DNA from: Myxococcaceae bacterium
GTDB taxonomy: Bacteria > Myxococcota > Myxococcia > Myxococcales > Myxococcaceae
Direction: 5' to 3'
Assembly: GCA_019694595.1 (NCBI GenBank)
Contig: JAIBBQ010000033.1
Location: 1 to 42,022 of the forward strand
Length of the DNA: 42,022 bases
In this document: one piece after another, positions 23,168 to 31,691 of the stretch
How the letters are laid out: every line of letters starts with the position of its first letter
How positions within the stretch are numbered: the first letter of the stretch is position 1
Translations under genes and position numbers: made by a program
The notes under the pieces: model-generated
What the model was told of the DNA's origin: nothing
Database searches by the model: none
The model's input: only the letters and a program-made list of their open reading frames with translations

Positions 23168-24765
23168 GGCACGGCCAGCACGTCACCCACGTTGGCGATG
23201 CCGGTGACGGAGTCGACCGCGCACGCCTGCACCGGCCCGGCGCCACCCGACAGCCCGCGGCGCTCGGTGAGGACGCCGCCGTCGACGTCGAGCACGAAGA
23301 GGCGGCCGGCGTTCTGGTCGGCCACCCACACCTTGCCGCCCTGCACCGCGAGCCGGCCGGGGAGCGGCGGCGCGCAGCCGGCATCCGCGACGGGGCAGCG
23401 CGCGGCCCAGGTGGAGCGGCGCACCAGCGCGGAGTCGAGCGTCACCACGCCCGCCGCCTCGACGCCCAGCAGCGCGAAGTTGGAGTCGTAGCGCGCGGCG
23501 CCGGAGCAGCTCACCACCAGGCCGTCGCCGGTGGAGGCGAGCCACACCGGGTTGAGGCAGGCGTCGGCGCCCAGGTCCACCACGGTCACCGCGCGGGTGG
23601 CGGGGTCGACGCGCGCGAGGAGCCCGGGGCCCTGCGGCGCGTAGGTGTCGGGGTCGAGGTTGTTGAGCGCGACGAAGAGCGCGCCCTGGTGCGCCACCGC
23701 CGCGAAGGGCCGCGGCACCGGGTGCCCGCCGTCGAAGGCCTTGAGGTCGAGGCCCGCGAGGTCGACGGTGTTCGCGACCTTGGGGTTGGCCGGGTCGCTC
23801 ACGTCGACCTGCACCACCTTCTGGCCAGCGGCCGCGGACGAGGCGCCGAAGCCGCCGTAGAGCGGCACCCAGAGCGAGCCGCCGAGCTTCACCGCGACTT
23901 CCGGGGTGGTGTTGGCGCCGAAGTTGAGCTCGCCCACCGTGCCCAGCGCCACGCCGCCGCTGCCGAGCACGCCGCCGTCGCCGGTGACGCCCGCGTCGTT
24001 GGCGGCGCCCTGCTTCAGGACCTGCAGGGTGTTGGCGCCGGAGTTGACGACGTAGACGAAGGGCGGATCGGCGAGCACGAAGTTGGGCGCCGAGCCGGTG
24101 CGGTTGAGCTGGGGGAACTGGGCGAAGGCGTGGCCGTTGCTCGAGGCGAGCCGCGCCTGGAGCAGCGCACGGTCGATGCCGTCGGCGACGAGCAGCGCCT
24201 CGCCGTAAGTGGCGAGCGCGGCGGGCCCGGAGCCCAGCGGCTCGAGCGGCCCGCGGGTCTGACCGGCCGCCTCCAGGCCGACGACCTGACCGCTGGTGAA
24301 GCAGGCGGCCACCACGTCGAAGCTGCAGCGGCCCTGGTGGCAGGTCTGGGGCGCCTCGCACTTCGCGCCGCAGGTGCCGCAGTTGAGCGCGTCGCGCTGC
24401 AGGTCGACGCACGAATCGCCGCAGCGGCTCGAGGTGCCGAGCGCGCAGCCGGCCTTGCACTGGCTCGCCTCGCAGACCTGGCCCGACGGGCACGCCACGC
24501 CGCAGCCGCCGCAGTTCGCGGGGTCGGACGCGGTCACCACGCAGCGGCCGTTGCACGGGCTGGTGCCTGCCTGGCACACGCACTGGGAGTCGACGCACAC
24601 CTGGCTCGACTGGCAGGCGATGCCGCAGGCGCCGCAGTTGCGGGTGTCGCTCGAGAAGTCGGCGCAGCCGCCGTTGCACTTGGTGGTGCCGGCGCGGCAG
24701 ACCACGTCGTACGACTGACACGCCGGGAGAAGGGCGAGCAGGGCGAGGGCGGTCAGGCGGATCAT
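23164..24765 (-). CDS. B12-operon lipoprotein with Cys-rich repeats and propeller-like domain (BtuG-like)
   Basis: A 533-residue protein. Start ATG overlaps the upstream TGA (TGATG), giving translational coupling. Lipobox Leu-Leu-Pro-Ala-Cys16. Residues about 20-140 contain three about 40-residue Cys repeats ('NCGACGIACQSSQVC', 'NCGGCGVACPSGQVC', 'NCGTCGAKCEAPQTC'). The remaining 380 residues alternate short beta strands in repeats of about 50 residues ('PALATYGEALLVADG', 'FVYVVNSGANTLQVLK', 'GALFVALNNLD'), the look of a YncE-type beta-propeller. In Bacteroidetes the surface propeller lipoprotein BtuG captures cobalamin and passes it to BtuB. A similar role here is inferred from the fold pattern and from its place between the receptor and btuF. 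I have not confirmed the propeller count. Confidence 0.75.
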   Translation of the reverse strand: MIRLTALALLALLPACQSYDVVCRAGTTKCNGGCADFSSDTRNCGACGIACQSSQVCVDSQCVCQAGTSPCNGRCVVTASDPANCGGCGVACPSGQVCEASQCKAGCALGTSSRCGDSCVDLQRDALNCGTCGAKCEAPQTCHQGRCSFDVVAACFTSGQVVGLEAAGQTRGPLEPLGSGPAALATYGEALLVADGIDRALLQARLASSNGHAFAQFPQLNRTGSAPNFVLADPPFVYVVNSGANTLQVLKQGAANDAGVTGDGGVLGSGGVALGTVGELNFGANTTPEVAVKLGGSLWVPLYGGFGASSAAAGQKVVQVDVSDPANPKVANTVDLAGLDLKAFDGGHPVPRPFAAVAHQGALFVALNNLDPDTYAPQGPGLLARVDPATRAVTVVDLGADACLNPVWLASTGDGLVVSCSGAARYDSNFALLGVEAAGVVTLDSALVRRSTWAARCPVADAGCAPPLPGRLAVQGGKVWVADQNAGRLFVLDVDGGVLTERRGLSGGAGPVQACAVDSVTGIANVGDVLAVP

Positions 24766-26687
24766 CACGGCGCCTCCGTAGTCGATGCGATGGCGAGGGG
24801 TACTGTTTTCTTGAGCGGCGACAGCGCGACGCCCAGGGACAGGAAGAAGCCCCGTCCGGGGAGCGGGTAGCCGTCGAGGTCCATGGTCTGCACGTCGAGG
24901 AGGTTGCGCACCTCGGCGGACACGGTGACCGGCCAGGCGAGCGGCAGCTTCGAGCCCAGGCCCACGGTGACCAGCGCGCGCGCCGGGAGCACCACCGCCT
25001 CGGTGCGGTTGGCGTACTGCTCGGACTGCACCAGGAGCTCCGCGCGGGCGCGCAGCCAGCTCGGGCCCACCGAGGCCAGCGCGTGCGCGGCGTGCTGCGG
25101 CCGGTACGGCAGGTGCTTCAGGTAGTAGCGCGGGTCCTCTTTGAGGTTCTGCGCGAGGAGGAAGGTGTAGCTGGCGGCGAGGGAGACGAAGGACGTCGGC
25201 TCCGCGCGGGCCTCGAGCTCCACGCCGAGCGCGCGGGCGTTCTCGAAGTTGTACGGCCGGGCGCGCGACGGCGGGTAGTACTCGTAGGTGATGAGGTCCT
25301 GCGTCCACTGCCCGAAGACCGCGGCCTGGCCGAAGGCGCGCTCGCCGCGCCAGGCGACCGCGGCGTCGGTGGCGAAGGCGCGCTCGGGCCTGAGGAGCGC
25401 GTTGGGCGCCAGGGTACCCTGCTCCACGTAGAGCTCGAGGAAGCTCGGCGGCCGGTGCGCCTGGCCGACGTTGGCGCGCAGCTCGAAGCCCTTGGGCAGC
25501 AGTGCCACCGCGCCGAGGCGAGGGCTCACTCCGAGGAAGGGGCCGGTGACGTCGAGGCGCACCGACGGCACCAGGCTGAAGGCGCCGTCGAAGAAGAGCA
25601 CCTCGTCGCTCACCGAGAGCCCCAGGCGCGCCCACGAGGGCGCGGCGCTCCCGCCCGAGAGCCACTCGCCCGCGAGGCTGAGCGTGCCTTCGAGCCCGTG
25701 GCGCTCGAAGACCAGCCGCCGCGCGGAGAGCTCCACGCCGGCCGCGGCGTCGACCTGCGCCGCCGCCACCGCCGTCAGCCCGCCGCCGCGCAGCGCCAGC
25801 CGGTCGAGCCGCGCCCACGAGAAGAGCGAGAGGTCGCCGCCGCCGTCCAGGTCGCGGGCGAGCCGCAGCCCGCCCAGCCCGTGCGCGGTGGACTGCCGCG
25901 CGTCGGCCGACGGGAGCGCCGCGGGCCCCGCGAGCCCCCGGTCGAGGCCCATGCCTTCGCCCACCACGTCGAGCGAGGTCGGCCCCGAGCGCGCGCGCCA
26001 GGCGAGCAGGCCTCCGCCCTGCGCAGCGTCGTTGTTCGCGCGCGTGCGGCGCTGGAGCGGGTCGCCCGGCAGCGACGGGGTGTCGTCGGCGAGGTAGCCG
26101 AAGTCGCCCGCGGTGCGCGCGCCGTACACCAGGGCCAGCCCTTCGCCCGGCCCCAGGGGCCCGGCGCCGGTGAGGTGGCCCTGGAAGGTACCGAAGCTGC
26201 CGCCCGCCCCTTCCGCCGACAGCTCCACCGCGTCGGTCGGGCGGCGGGTGACGAGGTTCACGGCGCCGCCCAGCGCGCCCGGCCCCAGGCGGCCCGAGGC
26301 ACCGCGCAGCACCTCGACGCGGTCCACCAGCGGCGCGGGGATGAGCGAGAGGTCGGTGGAGGCGCCGGTGGCGCCCAGGGGGATGCCGTCGAGCAGCACC
26401 AGCACCCCGTTGCTCGAGGCGCCGCGCAGCGACACGGTCTGCCGCTGGAGCAGCCCGGCGCTCGACTGGGTGGCGACACCGGGCGCGGTGGCGAGGAGGG
26501 CGGCGACGTCCTTGCCTTCGCCCGCGTGCTCGTTCGCGTCGATGGTGGTGGTGACGGCGGTCGGCTCGCGGCGGGCCGTGGGCGACGGCTCCGCGGGCGG
26601 CGCGGGCACGTCGACCGGCGGCAGCACCGCGTCCTGCGCGGCGGCGCCGAAGGACACCAGGGCGAGCGCGGCGGCGAGGTGCTTCAA
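24765..26687 (-). CDS. btuB: TonB-dependent cobalamin outer-membrane receptor (BtuB-like)
   Basis: A 640-residue outer-membrane receptor starting at a TTG (26687) that overlaps the upstream stop as TTGA, with GGAGG eight bases before it. The signal peptide ends Ala-Ala-Ala-Gln. A TonB-box-like Thr-Ala-Val-Thr-Thr-Thr-Ile region lies near residue 45. The plug is at about 50-160 ('QTVSLRGASSNGVLVLLDGI', 'LVDRVEVLRGASGRLGPGAL'), and the 22-stranded barrel signatures follow ('NVGQAHRPPSFLELY', 'PERAFATDAAVAWRG'), with a terminal aromatic-rich strand. The length is near that of E. coli BtuB. Cobalamin as substrate is inferred from the riboswitch and btuF; the sequence itself only shows a TonB receptor. 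It would draw energy from TonB-ExbBD, not present here. Confidence 0.88.
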   Translation of the reverse strand: MKHLAAALALVSFGAAAQDAVLPPVDVPAPPAEPSPTARREPTAVTTTIDANEHAGEGKDVAALLATAPGVATQSSAGLLQRQTVSLRGASSNGVLVLLDGIPLGATGASTDLSLIPAPLVDRVEVLRGASGRLGPGALGGAVNLVTRRPTDAVELSAEGAGGSFGTFQGHLTGAGPLGPGEGLALVYGARTAGDFGYLADDTPSLPGDPLQRRTRANNDAAQGGGLLAWRARSGPTSLDVVGEGMGLDRGLAGPAALPSADARQSTAHGLGGLRLARDLDGGGDLSLFSWARLDRLALRGGGLTAVAAAQVDAAAGVELSARRLVFERHGLEGTLSLAGEWLSGGSAAPSWARLGLSVSDEVLFFDGAFSLVPSVRLDVTGPFLGVSPRLGAVALLPKGFELRANVGQAHRPPSFLELYVEQGTLAPNALLRPERAFATDAAVAWRGERAFGQAAVFGQWTQDLITYEYYPPSRARPYNFENARALGVELEARAEPTSFVSLAASYTFLLAQNLKEDPRYYLKHLPYRPQHAAHALASVGPSWLRARAELLVQSEQYANRTEAVVLPARALVTVGLGSKLPLAWPVTVSAEVRNLLDVQTMDLDGYPLPGRGFFLSLGVALSPLKKTVPLAIASTTEAP

Positions 26688-27397
26688 AAGGCGCCTCCGT
26701 CGAGGCGCTGCCCGTGCACCACCGCGACCGCGTCGAGGTCGAAGCCGGCGGTGGGCGAGCCCGTGGGGTTGTGGCCGGTGTCGGTGATGCGGACGAAGCG
26801 CGCGCGCGTCACCCCGAGCTGCGCGAGGTCGAAGAGGTCGCCGCCCGAGCGCAGCGGGTCGGTCGCGGTGCCGCTGTCGGCGGTGGCCAGCACCGGCTGC
26901 ACGCCGGCACAGCCCGGGTAGCCGCCGTCGCGGTCGAGGCTGGCGCAGGGGAACTCGTGCCAGCTCGTCCCGTCGTCGCTCACCGCGACCGCGGCGGTCT
27001 CCGCGAAGCGGCCGAAGGGGTTCTCGAAGACGGTGAGGTCGGGCCCCGGCCCGTCGACGGCGAGGACGTCGGTGAAGGCGAGCACGATGACGCCGCCCTG
27101 CCCCAGCGAGAGCACGTCGAGCGAGCCCATGCCGTCGCCGGCGCCGTCCGGCGGCCCCAGCACCACGCCGGGCAGCCGGTCCTGGCCGAAGCCCGCGCCG
27201 GGGCCAGGGGTGAAGGAGACCACCGCGTCGGCGAAGGGGTCGTCGCCGCGCACCGGCCCCGCGTCCGCCGTCGTCCCTCCGCCTCCGCCCACGCCGCCAC
27301 CGGAGGCGTCGCCGCCGCCGGCGCCACCGGCCCCCCCGCCCGGACCGCAGGCGAGGAGTACGGTGGCCAGCACGCCCATGAGGGCGCGCGCGCTCAC
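26684..27397 (-). CDS. Surface lipoprotein of the cobalamin operon
   Basis: A 237-residue protein starting at a GTG that overlaps the upstream stop as GTGA. Lipobox Val-Leu-Leu-Ala-Cys17, then a Gly-rich linker to about residue 50. The mature domain opens 'AVVSFTPGPGAGFGQDRLPG', then 'GSLDVLSLGQGGVIVLAF', 'GPGPDLTVFENPFG' and 'VAVSDDGTSWHEFPC', a beta-rich pattern seen in 'cell surface proteins' that accompany cobalamin receptors in other phyla. Ligand-facing residues cannot be assigned. It is followed by the TonB receptor through a 4-base overlap. The likely role is to bind or pass cobalamin at the outer surface; this is inference from operon context and recalled family pattern. Confidence 0.72.
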   Translation of the reverse strand: MSARALMGVLATVLLACGPGGGAGGAGGGDASGGGVGGGGGTTADAGPVRGDDPFADAVVSFTPGPGAGFGQDRLPGVVLGPPDGAGDGMGSLDVLSLGQGGVIVLAFTDVLAVDGPGPDLTVFENPFGRFAETAAVAVSDDGTSWHEFPCASLDRDGGYPGCAGVQPVLATADSGTATDPLRSGGDLFDLAQLGVTRARFVRITDTGHNPTGSPTAGFDLDAVAVVHGQRLDGGAF

Positions 27398-28770
27398 GGC
27401 AGTTTGAGCCTCAGGAGGCGGCGGCCGTTCTTGTCCTCGACGCCGAGGAGCAGCGCGGTGCCGTGCGCCGCGAGGAACTGCACGTTGGTGCACCCGTCGC
27501 TGGTGAGGAGCGTGGAGAGCGCGCCCACCGAGACGCCGGCGTCGGTGACGGTCACCGGCACCAGGCTCACCTCCGAGGTCTTCGGCAGGAAGGTGTTGGG
27601 GTCGAACATGCCGCGGTGGAGCACCACGGTGTCGCCCACCCCGGCGGCCTCGAAGAGGTCCTCACCGCTGTAGACGAGCGGCGCGCCGACGAGGCTCTGC
27701 ACGGTGCTCTGCTGGAAGGCGGCCTTCACCTGCGCCGGCGAGAGCGCCCGGAGGTTGTTGGTGAAGTCGTTGCCGTTGAAGTACCCGGCGAGCACCGCGC
27801 CGTTGGCGGTCGATGCCATCACGCCGCTCGACGGGCTCGCCGCGGGGTCGAAGCTCGCCACCTTGGTGGGCGGGGTGGTGCCGAGGCCGTAGACGCCGAC
27901 GCCGGCATCGACGCCGCCGGCGCCGAGCGCGTTCACCAGCACGCCGAAGCTGGACGCGGCCGCGGAGTAGTTCCCCGGCGCGGAGGTGTGCTTGAGCGTG
28001 TCGTAGAAGAAGTCGTACTCCGCCACCGTGCCGGGGAAGCCGGAGCCCGAGCGCGTGTAGCCGGCGAAGAGCCGGGTGTCGGTGCTGACGAGGAAGTGCG
28101 ACGGGTAGACGCCCGCGTCCTGGTCGGCGGCCGTCTTGACGCTCAGGCCCGCGTCGCCGAGCGCGAGGTTGGGGAAGGTGCCCAGCTTCTCGAGGCGCGC
28201 GCTGGTCATCAGCGCCCAGAGGTCGCCCGGGCCGCCGTCGGCGCCCGGGGTGGTGGCCAGGGTCTCGATGCCCGCGGGGAGCGCCGCGGAGCCCAGCACG
28301 GTGACGCCGCTGCCCAGCACCAGCCGGCCGAGCACCGCGTCGTGGGGCAGCTGCGCGCAGGTCTGCCCTCCGTCGCCGCTGCCACCGCCGCTGCCGCCAC
28401 CGGAGCCCGCGGAGCCACCGCCGCTCGACGACGTGCCGCCGCCGCTCGACGACGCTCCGCCGCCGCTGGAGGCGCTGCCGCCGCCCGAGGCGCCGGTGCC
28501 GCCCCCGGTGCCGCCGATGCGCGGCGAGCACGCGCGGTTGTCGCAGCGCTCGGTCATGCTGCACACCGCGCAGACTCCGCCCGCGCGCGGGCCGCACGCG
28601 TCCTCGGAGATGCCGCCGCGACAGACGCCCTTGTCGTCGCAGCAGCCTTCGGGGCAGGAGGTCGCGTTGCACGCCCCGCCCCCCGAGGTTCCGCACGACG
28701 GCGAGAGCGCCGCCAGAAGGCCGAGAGACAGTCCAGCGGCCATGCCCCACCACGTCGACTTCGCGTCCAT
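27394..28770 (-). CDS. First gene of the cobalamin operon: Cys-rich lipoprotein with long Gly/Ser linker
   Basis: A 458-residue protein. ATG 28770 is preceded by AGGAG at a five-base spacing. The signal peptide ends in Leu-Ser-Pro-Ser-Cys26, a slightly unusual lipobox. Residues about 30-80 have twelve cysteines ('CNATSCPEGCCDDKGVC', 'CAVCSMTERCDNRAC'), then a Ser/Gly-rich linker (repeats of Ser-Ser-Gly-Gly-Gly) to about 135, then a beta-rich domain with segments such as 'DLWALMTSARLEKLG', 'VLAGYFNGNDFTN' and 'ALLLGVEDKNGRRLLRL', which might also be a propeller. It is the only gene of the operon with its own ribosome site far from an upstream stop, so the riboswitch is expected to act on this start and through coupling on the rest. 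Confidence 0.75.
   Translation of the reverse strand: MDAKSTWWGMAAGLSLGLLAALSPSCGTSGGGACNATSCPEGCCDDKGVCRGGISEDACGPRAGGVCAVCSMTERCDNRACSPRIGGTGGGTGASGGGSASSGGGASSSGGGTSSSGGGSAGSGGGSGGGSGDGGQTCAQLPHDAVLGRLVLGSGVTVLGSAALPAGIETLATTPGADGGPGDLWALMTSARLEKLGTFPNLALGDAGLSVKTAADQDAGVYPSHFLVSTDTRLFAGYTRSGSGFPGTVAEYDFFYDTLKHTSAPGNYSAAASSFGVLVNALGAGGVDAGVGVYGLGTTPPTKVASFDPAASPSSGVMASTANGAVLAGYFNGNDFTNNLRALSPAQVKAAFQQSTVQSLVGAPLVYSGEDLFEAAGVGDTVVLHRGMFDPNTFLPKTSEVSLVPVTVTDAGVSVGALSTLLTSDGCTNVQFLAAHGTALLLGVEDKNGRRLLRLKLP
28374..28505 (-). repeat. Ser/Gly-coding low-complexity tract
   Basis: Short in-frame repeats coding Ser-Ser-Gly-Gly-Gly and related units (period 18 bases) form the linker between the Cys-rich head and the C-terminal domain of the first cobalamin-operon lipoprotein. 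Confidence 0.7.
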
Positions 28771-28775
28771 GACGA

Positions 28776-28931
28776 CTCCTGCCAGGGCGCCCGACGCACC
28801 CTGCCGTGAAGGAGCCGCCGCGTGGCGGGACACCGGAGGCACTCGCGGGGAGCGAACGACGCAGTCGCGAAGGCCACCGGCACCTCCCCGCGGAGGCTCC
28901 GGAATGTCCGCCACGCACACGCGTGGCGCAC
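28776..28931 (-). promoter_or_regulatory. Expression platform of the cobalamin riboswitch
   Basis: Between the riboswitch core and the start of the first gene lie several competing pairings. CGCCACGC (28928-28921) and GCGTGGCG (28916-28909) form an eight-pair hairpin with a GTGT loop. The same GCGTGGCGGAC segment (28916-28906) can instead pair with GTCCCGCCACGC (28831-28820) with one bulge. A CTCCT at 28814-28810 is complementary to the AGGAG ribosome site at 28780-28776. This is consistent with a switch that exposes or hides the ribosome site. No T-run follows, so translational rather than transcriptional control is more likely. Pairing is seen; the regulatory effect is inferred. Confidence 0.5.
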
Positions 28932-29095
28932 CACGGCAGGTCTTCGGACTCGCAGGCTGCCTACTGACCGTCGCTTCCCAGCCCATGAGGAGGCCAGTGC
29001 GTGTGACGGCGTTCGTTCCTGCTCACCGCTGCGGGGCAGTCCCGGATTCACACCGGGGTTCCCTCTTGCCCTCACCGAGACGCCTCATCGGCGCC
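28932..29095 (-). promoter_or_regulatory. Cobalamin (adenosylcobalamin-class) riboswitch
   Basis: The minus strand carries the hallmark blocks of the cobalamin riboswitch in order. GAGGGAACCCCGGTGTGAAT, continuing into CCGGGACTGCCCCGCAGCGG, spans 29065-29026 (the B12-box-type conserved core). GCACTGG lies near 29000-28994, GGGAAG near 28979-28974, and GAGTCCGAAGACCTGCC at 28951-28935 is the characteristic 3' block. It lies 160 bases before the first gene of a B12 uptake operon. In known cases, binding of cobalamin lowers expression of the genes downstream. The exact 5' edge and helix P1 are approximate. Confidence 0.95.
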
Positions 29096-29118
29096 GCGAG
29101 GAGACCGTGGCGGTGAGG

Positions 29119-29147
29119 GGCGTAGTCAAAAGGGCGAGGCGGGTCAA
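29119..29147 (-). promoter_or_regulatory. Putative promoter of the cobalamin operon
   Basis: TTGACC at 29147-29142 is followed by a 17-base spacer and TACGCC at 29124-29119. The -35-like box is good and the -10-like box is weak, as is common in GC-rich genomes. It lies just before the riboswitch, where a promoter is needed. Confidence 0.4.
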
Positions 29148-29171
29148 ACCGCATCACCCGCGCGGGCGGCT

Positions 29172-30782
29172 TCAGGGGGCGTGCAGCCGGACCTGGGTGT
29201 TGGCGTAGAGGGTGACCCCGGTGCCGGGATCGCACGCCGAGGAGAAGCCCGGCAGCGCGCCGCCGCTCGCCGCCGGCACGTCGAGCACCTGGTAGAAGCC
29301 GAGCGAGCGAAAGCTGGCCGCGTCGGGCAGCACGCCGCCGTCGCTGGAGACGGGCGCCGGGCACGTGCCCCCGGTGGTCTGCGCGAAGGTGGCCACCGAG
29401 AGGATCCGATCGCCGCGGGCGACGGGCTGGGCGCTGAACTGGAGCGCCAGCAGGCCCTGGAGGCGCGCGTCGTCGGTGCTGATGTGCACCAGGTCCGCCG
29501 ACGCCACGTTGCGGTAGACCACCAGCGCCCACGCCAGGTCCTGCGCCGTCGACGGAATGTGCAGGGTGTAGGCGGCCACGGCGCTGGCCTCGTCGGTCCC
29601 CGCGCGGCGGGTGGCCACCTCCGCGCAGTCACCGTCGAAGTCCTGCGAGCCGAAGAAGGTCCACTCCGTCGGCCGCATCGCGGTCTCCGGAACGGACGCG
29701 GTGAAGCGGTCGACGAAGAGCACCATCAGGTCGCCCGGCCGCACCGAGCTGGGCACGGGAATCTGCACCGAACCGGCGTCGTCGCCGCTCAGCCGGCCGA
29801 GCGTGCCGCCGTTGATGGAGACGAGCTCCACCGCCTGACCGGGAATCACCACCACGCCGCCATCTCCGGTGGTGACGCCGCCGTCGTCGGTGTCCACGCC
29901 CGCCGACAGCACGCTGGGCGGCAGCGCGCCGGCGGTGCCGTCGAGGTAGAGGTTGTCGAGCCGCTGCGAGCGGAACCCGGGCGCCGAGATGCGCAGGCTG
30001 ACGACGTCGGGCGCGAGCCCGGTGAACTCGAAGTGGCCGTCGGCCGCCGACTGGGCGGTCGCCTTCTGGGCCACGCCGTCGAGCGACACCAGCGCCTGTG
30101 CCAGCGGGTGTCCGCCTTCGTCGGCCACGCTGCCGCGCAGCGCGCCCGAGGCGGTGGCGGTGGAGACGGCCAGGGTGAGGGGGTCGAGGCGCCGCTCTTC
30201 CCCGGGGCGCACCTCGAGCTGGCCCGTCGCCGCCGCGTACCCGGGGGCGAAGGCGCTCAGGGTGAGGTCTCCCGCGGGCACGCCCTGCAGCACGAAGAAG
30301 CCGTCATCGGCGGTGAACGCCTGGAGCGGACTCTCGGGCACGAACACCCGGATGCCCGAGTGCCCCGAGTTGCCGCTCACGTCGCCGCGCAGCACGTGGC
30401 CGAGCAGCGTCGCGCGGCGCCCGAGCGCCACCGTGCCCAGCGAGGTGTGGCGGCCAGGCCGGACCCCGGCGAGCCGCAGGTCGAAGACGCGCTCGAAGGT
30501 CTCGCCGGTGTCGGGAGAGCGGTAGCTGGCGCGCAGCTGGCCGCTGCTGCGGGTCACCCCTTCCAGCCTGACGTTGCCGTCCTCGTCGGCCACGGCGCTG
30601 CTGTCGGTCCCGACGAGCTCGAGGGTCGCGCCCACCGCGGGCGCCAGCTCCGCCCGCCCCGCCCGCGGCGCGAGGAGCGTGGCGGACACCGAGCCCGGGG
30701 CATCGGCTGCAGGGAGCGTGAGCGGACGACAGCCCACCACCAGCAGCAGCAACGGCCAGACACGGAGCGCGCTCGTCTTCAC
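29172..30782 (-). CDS. Lipoprotein with carboxypeptidase-regulatory-like domains
   Basis: A 536-residue protein starting at a GTG (30782). The signal peptide ends in the lipobox Leu-Val-Val-Gly-Cys18. Three short beta-sandwich repeats are visible: around residues 50-120, 125-200 ('GIRVFVPESPLQAFTADDGFFVLQGVPAG') and 205-275 ('GSVADEGGHPLAQALVSLDG', 'DGHFEFTGLAPDVVSLRISA'). These match carboxypeptidase-regulatory-like (CnaB/transthyretin-type) domains used as structural stalks. The last 200 residues form a further beta-rich domain with no recognised family ('TEWTFFGSQDFDGDC'). It lies downstream of the LPMO-like/haem gene on the same strand (48 bases) and ends 25 bases before the cobalamin promoter. 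Surface attachment or scaffolding is inferred. Confidence 0.78.
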   Translation of the reverse strand: MKTSALRVWPLLLLVVGCRPLTLPAADAPGSVSATLLAPRAGRAELAPAVGATLELVGTDSSAVADEDGNVRLEGVTRSSGQLRASYRSPDTGETFERVFDLRLAGVRPGRHTSLGTVALGRRATLLGHVLRGDVSGNSGHSGIRVFVPESPLQAFTADDGFFVLQGVPAGDLTLSAFAPGYAAATGQLEVRPGEERRLDPLTLAVSTATASGALRGSVADEGGHPLAQALVSLDGVAQKATAQSAADGHFEFTGLAPDVVSLRISAPGFRSQRLDNLYLDGTAGALPPSVLSAGVDTDDGGVTTGDGGVVVIPGQAVELVSINGGTLGRLSGDDAGSVQIPVPSSVRPGDLMVLFVDRFTASVPETAMRPTEWTFFGSQDFDGDCAEVATRRAGTDEASAVAAYTLHIPSTAQDLAWALVVYRNVASADLVHISTDDARLQGLLALQFSAQPVARGDRILSVATFAQTTGGTCPAPVSSDGGVLPDAASFRSLGFYQVLDVPAASGGALPGFSSACDPGTGVTLYANTQVRLHAP

Positions 30783-30830
30783 ACGGCAATTCTAGGACGA
30801 AGCGCACCCGCGCCACGATGAACCGTCGGC

Positions 30831-31691
30831 TCACTGGATGAAGAGCGGCACGTCCTTGGAGAAGGCGCCCTGCCGCACAGGCCCCAGGTCGAAGAGCGCG
30901 TGGAGCAGCTCGCAGCGGGAAGAGCCGTCGTCCGCGGTGACGCAGGCCTGGTGCTCGGCGTCGAGCGCGGTGAGCGGCACGTCGAGGCCCGGGTTCGGCC
31001 GGAAGGCCACCGAGTCGTAGCCGCCGTCGAGGCCCGCGTGAGGGCCTTCGTCGCGGTGACAGAGCCCGCAGGTGGTGCCGATGCCAGGGTGCTCTACGCG
31101 CAGCAGCGCGGCCCGCTCGTCCGGGGGGCTCGTGAGGGGCAAGGCGAGCTCGCCCTTGAGGGAGCGGGTGGGGGTCACCCACTCGCCGAGCTCGAGGAGG
31201 TCCTTGCCCACGCCGTCGAGGGCCACCGAGAGGCTGAGGGAGGTGGTGAGGAGGAAGACCCGGGGGCTGCGCTTGCTCGCGGCGGGCTGGGCGCTCTCGG
31301 TGCTCGAGGTGGCCAGGATGGAGACGGGACGAGCGGTCGCCGCCACCACGCAGGCCGGGGTCACCGGGGTCGGGAGCTCGGCGAGCCGGCGGGTGAGGTC
31401 GAGGATGGTCTTGGGAGAGGGGGAGGACTGGAAGGCCGCGCACGCGCGGAGGGCGGCGCTCGCCTGGTGGCCCGCGTCGGGGAGAGGGAGGGAGCCCGCG
31501 TCGACGCCTGCGTCGATGCCTGCGTCAGCGCCTGCGTCTCGCCCCGGCGAGAGCTCCGGGGGCGAACAGGCCGTGAGCAACACGAGCGCTGGCCACAGAC
31601 CTCGGGGGAGGCGGGGAGACGCGGCCCCCGCCGCGTCCCCGGCAGGGAGGACAGGGCGCGCCAGGACGGGTTCGGGGGCGGGTGCGTTCAC
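30831..31691 (-). other. Alternative reading: separate CxxCH-containing lipoprotein from an internal GTG
   Basis: If the frame above is not one protein, the second half could be a separate 286-residue lipoprotein starting at GTG 31691. Its N-terminus is long (42 residues) before the lipobox 'WPALVLLTACSPP'. Asp-Ala-Gly repeats follow, and near residue 210 there is a 'CGLCH' haem-c attachment site. The +1 frame of the LPMO-like gene has a TGA overlapping this GTG (as GTGA), the same overlap used in the nearby cobalamin operon, which makes two separate genes credible. Confidence 0.4.
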
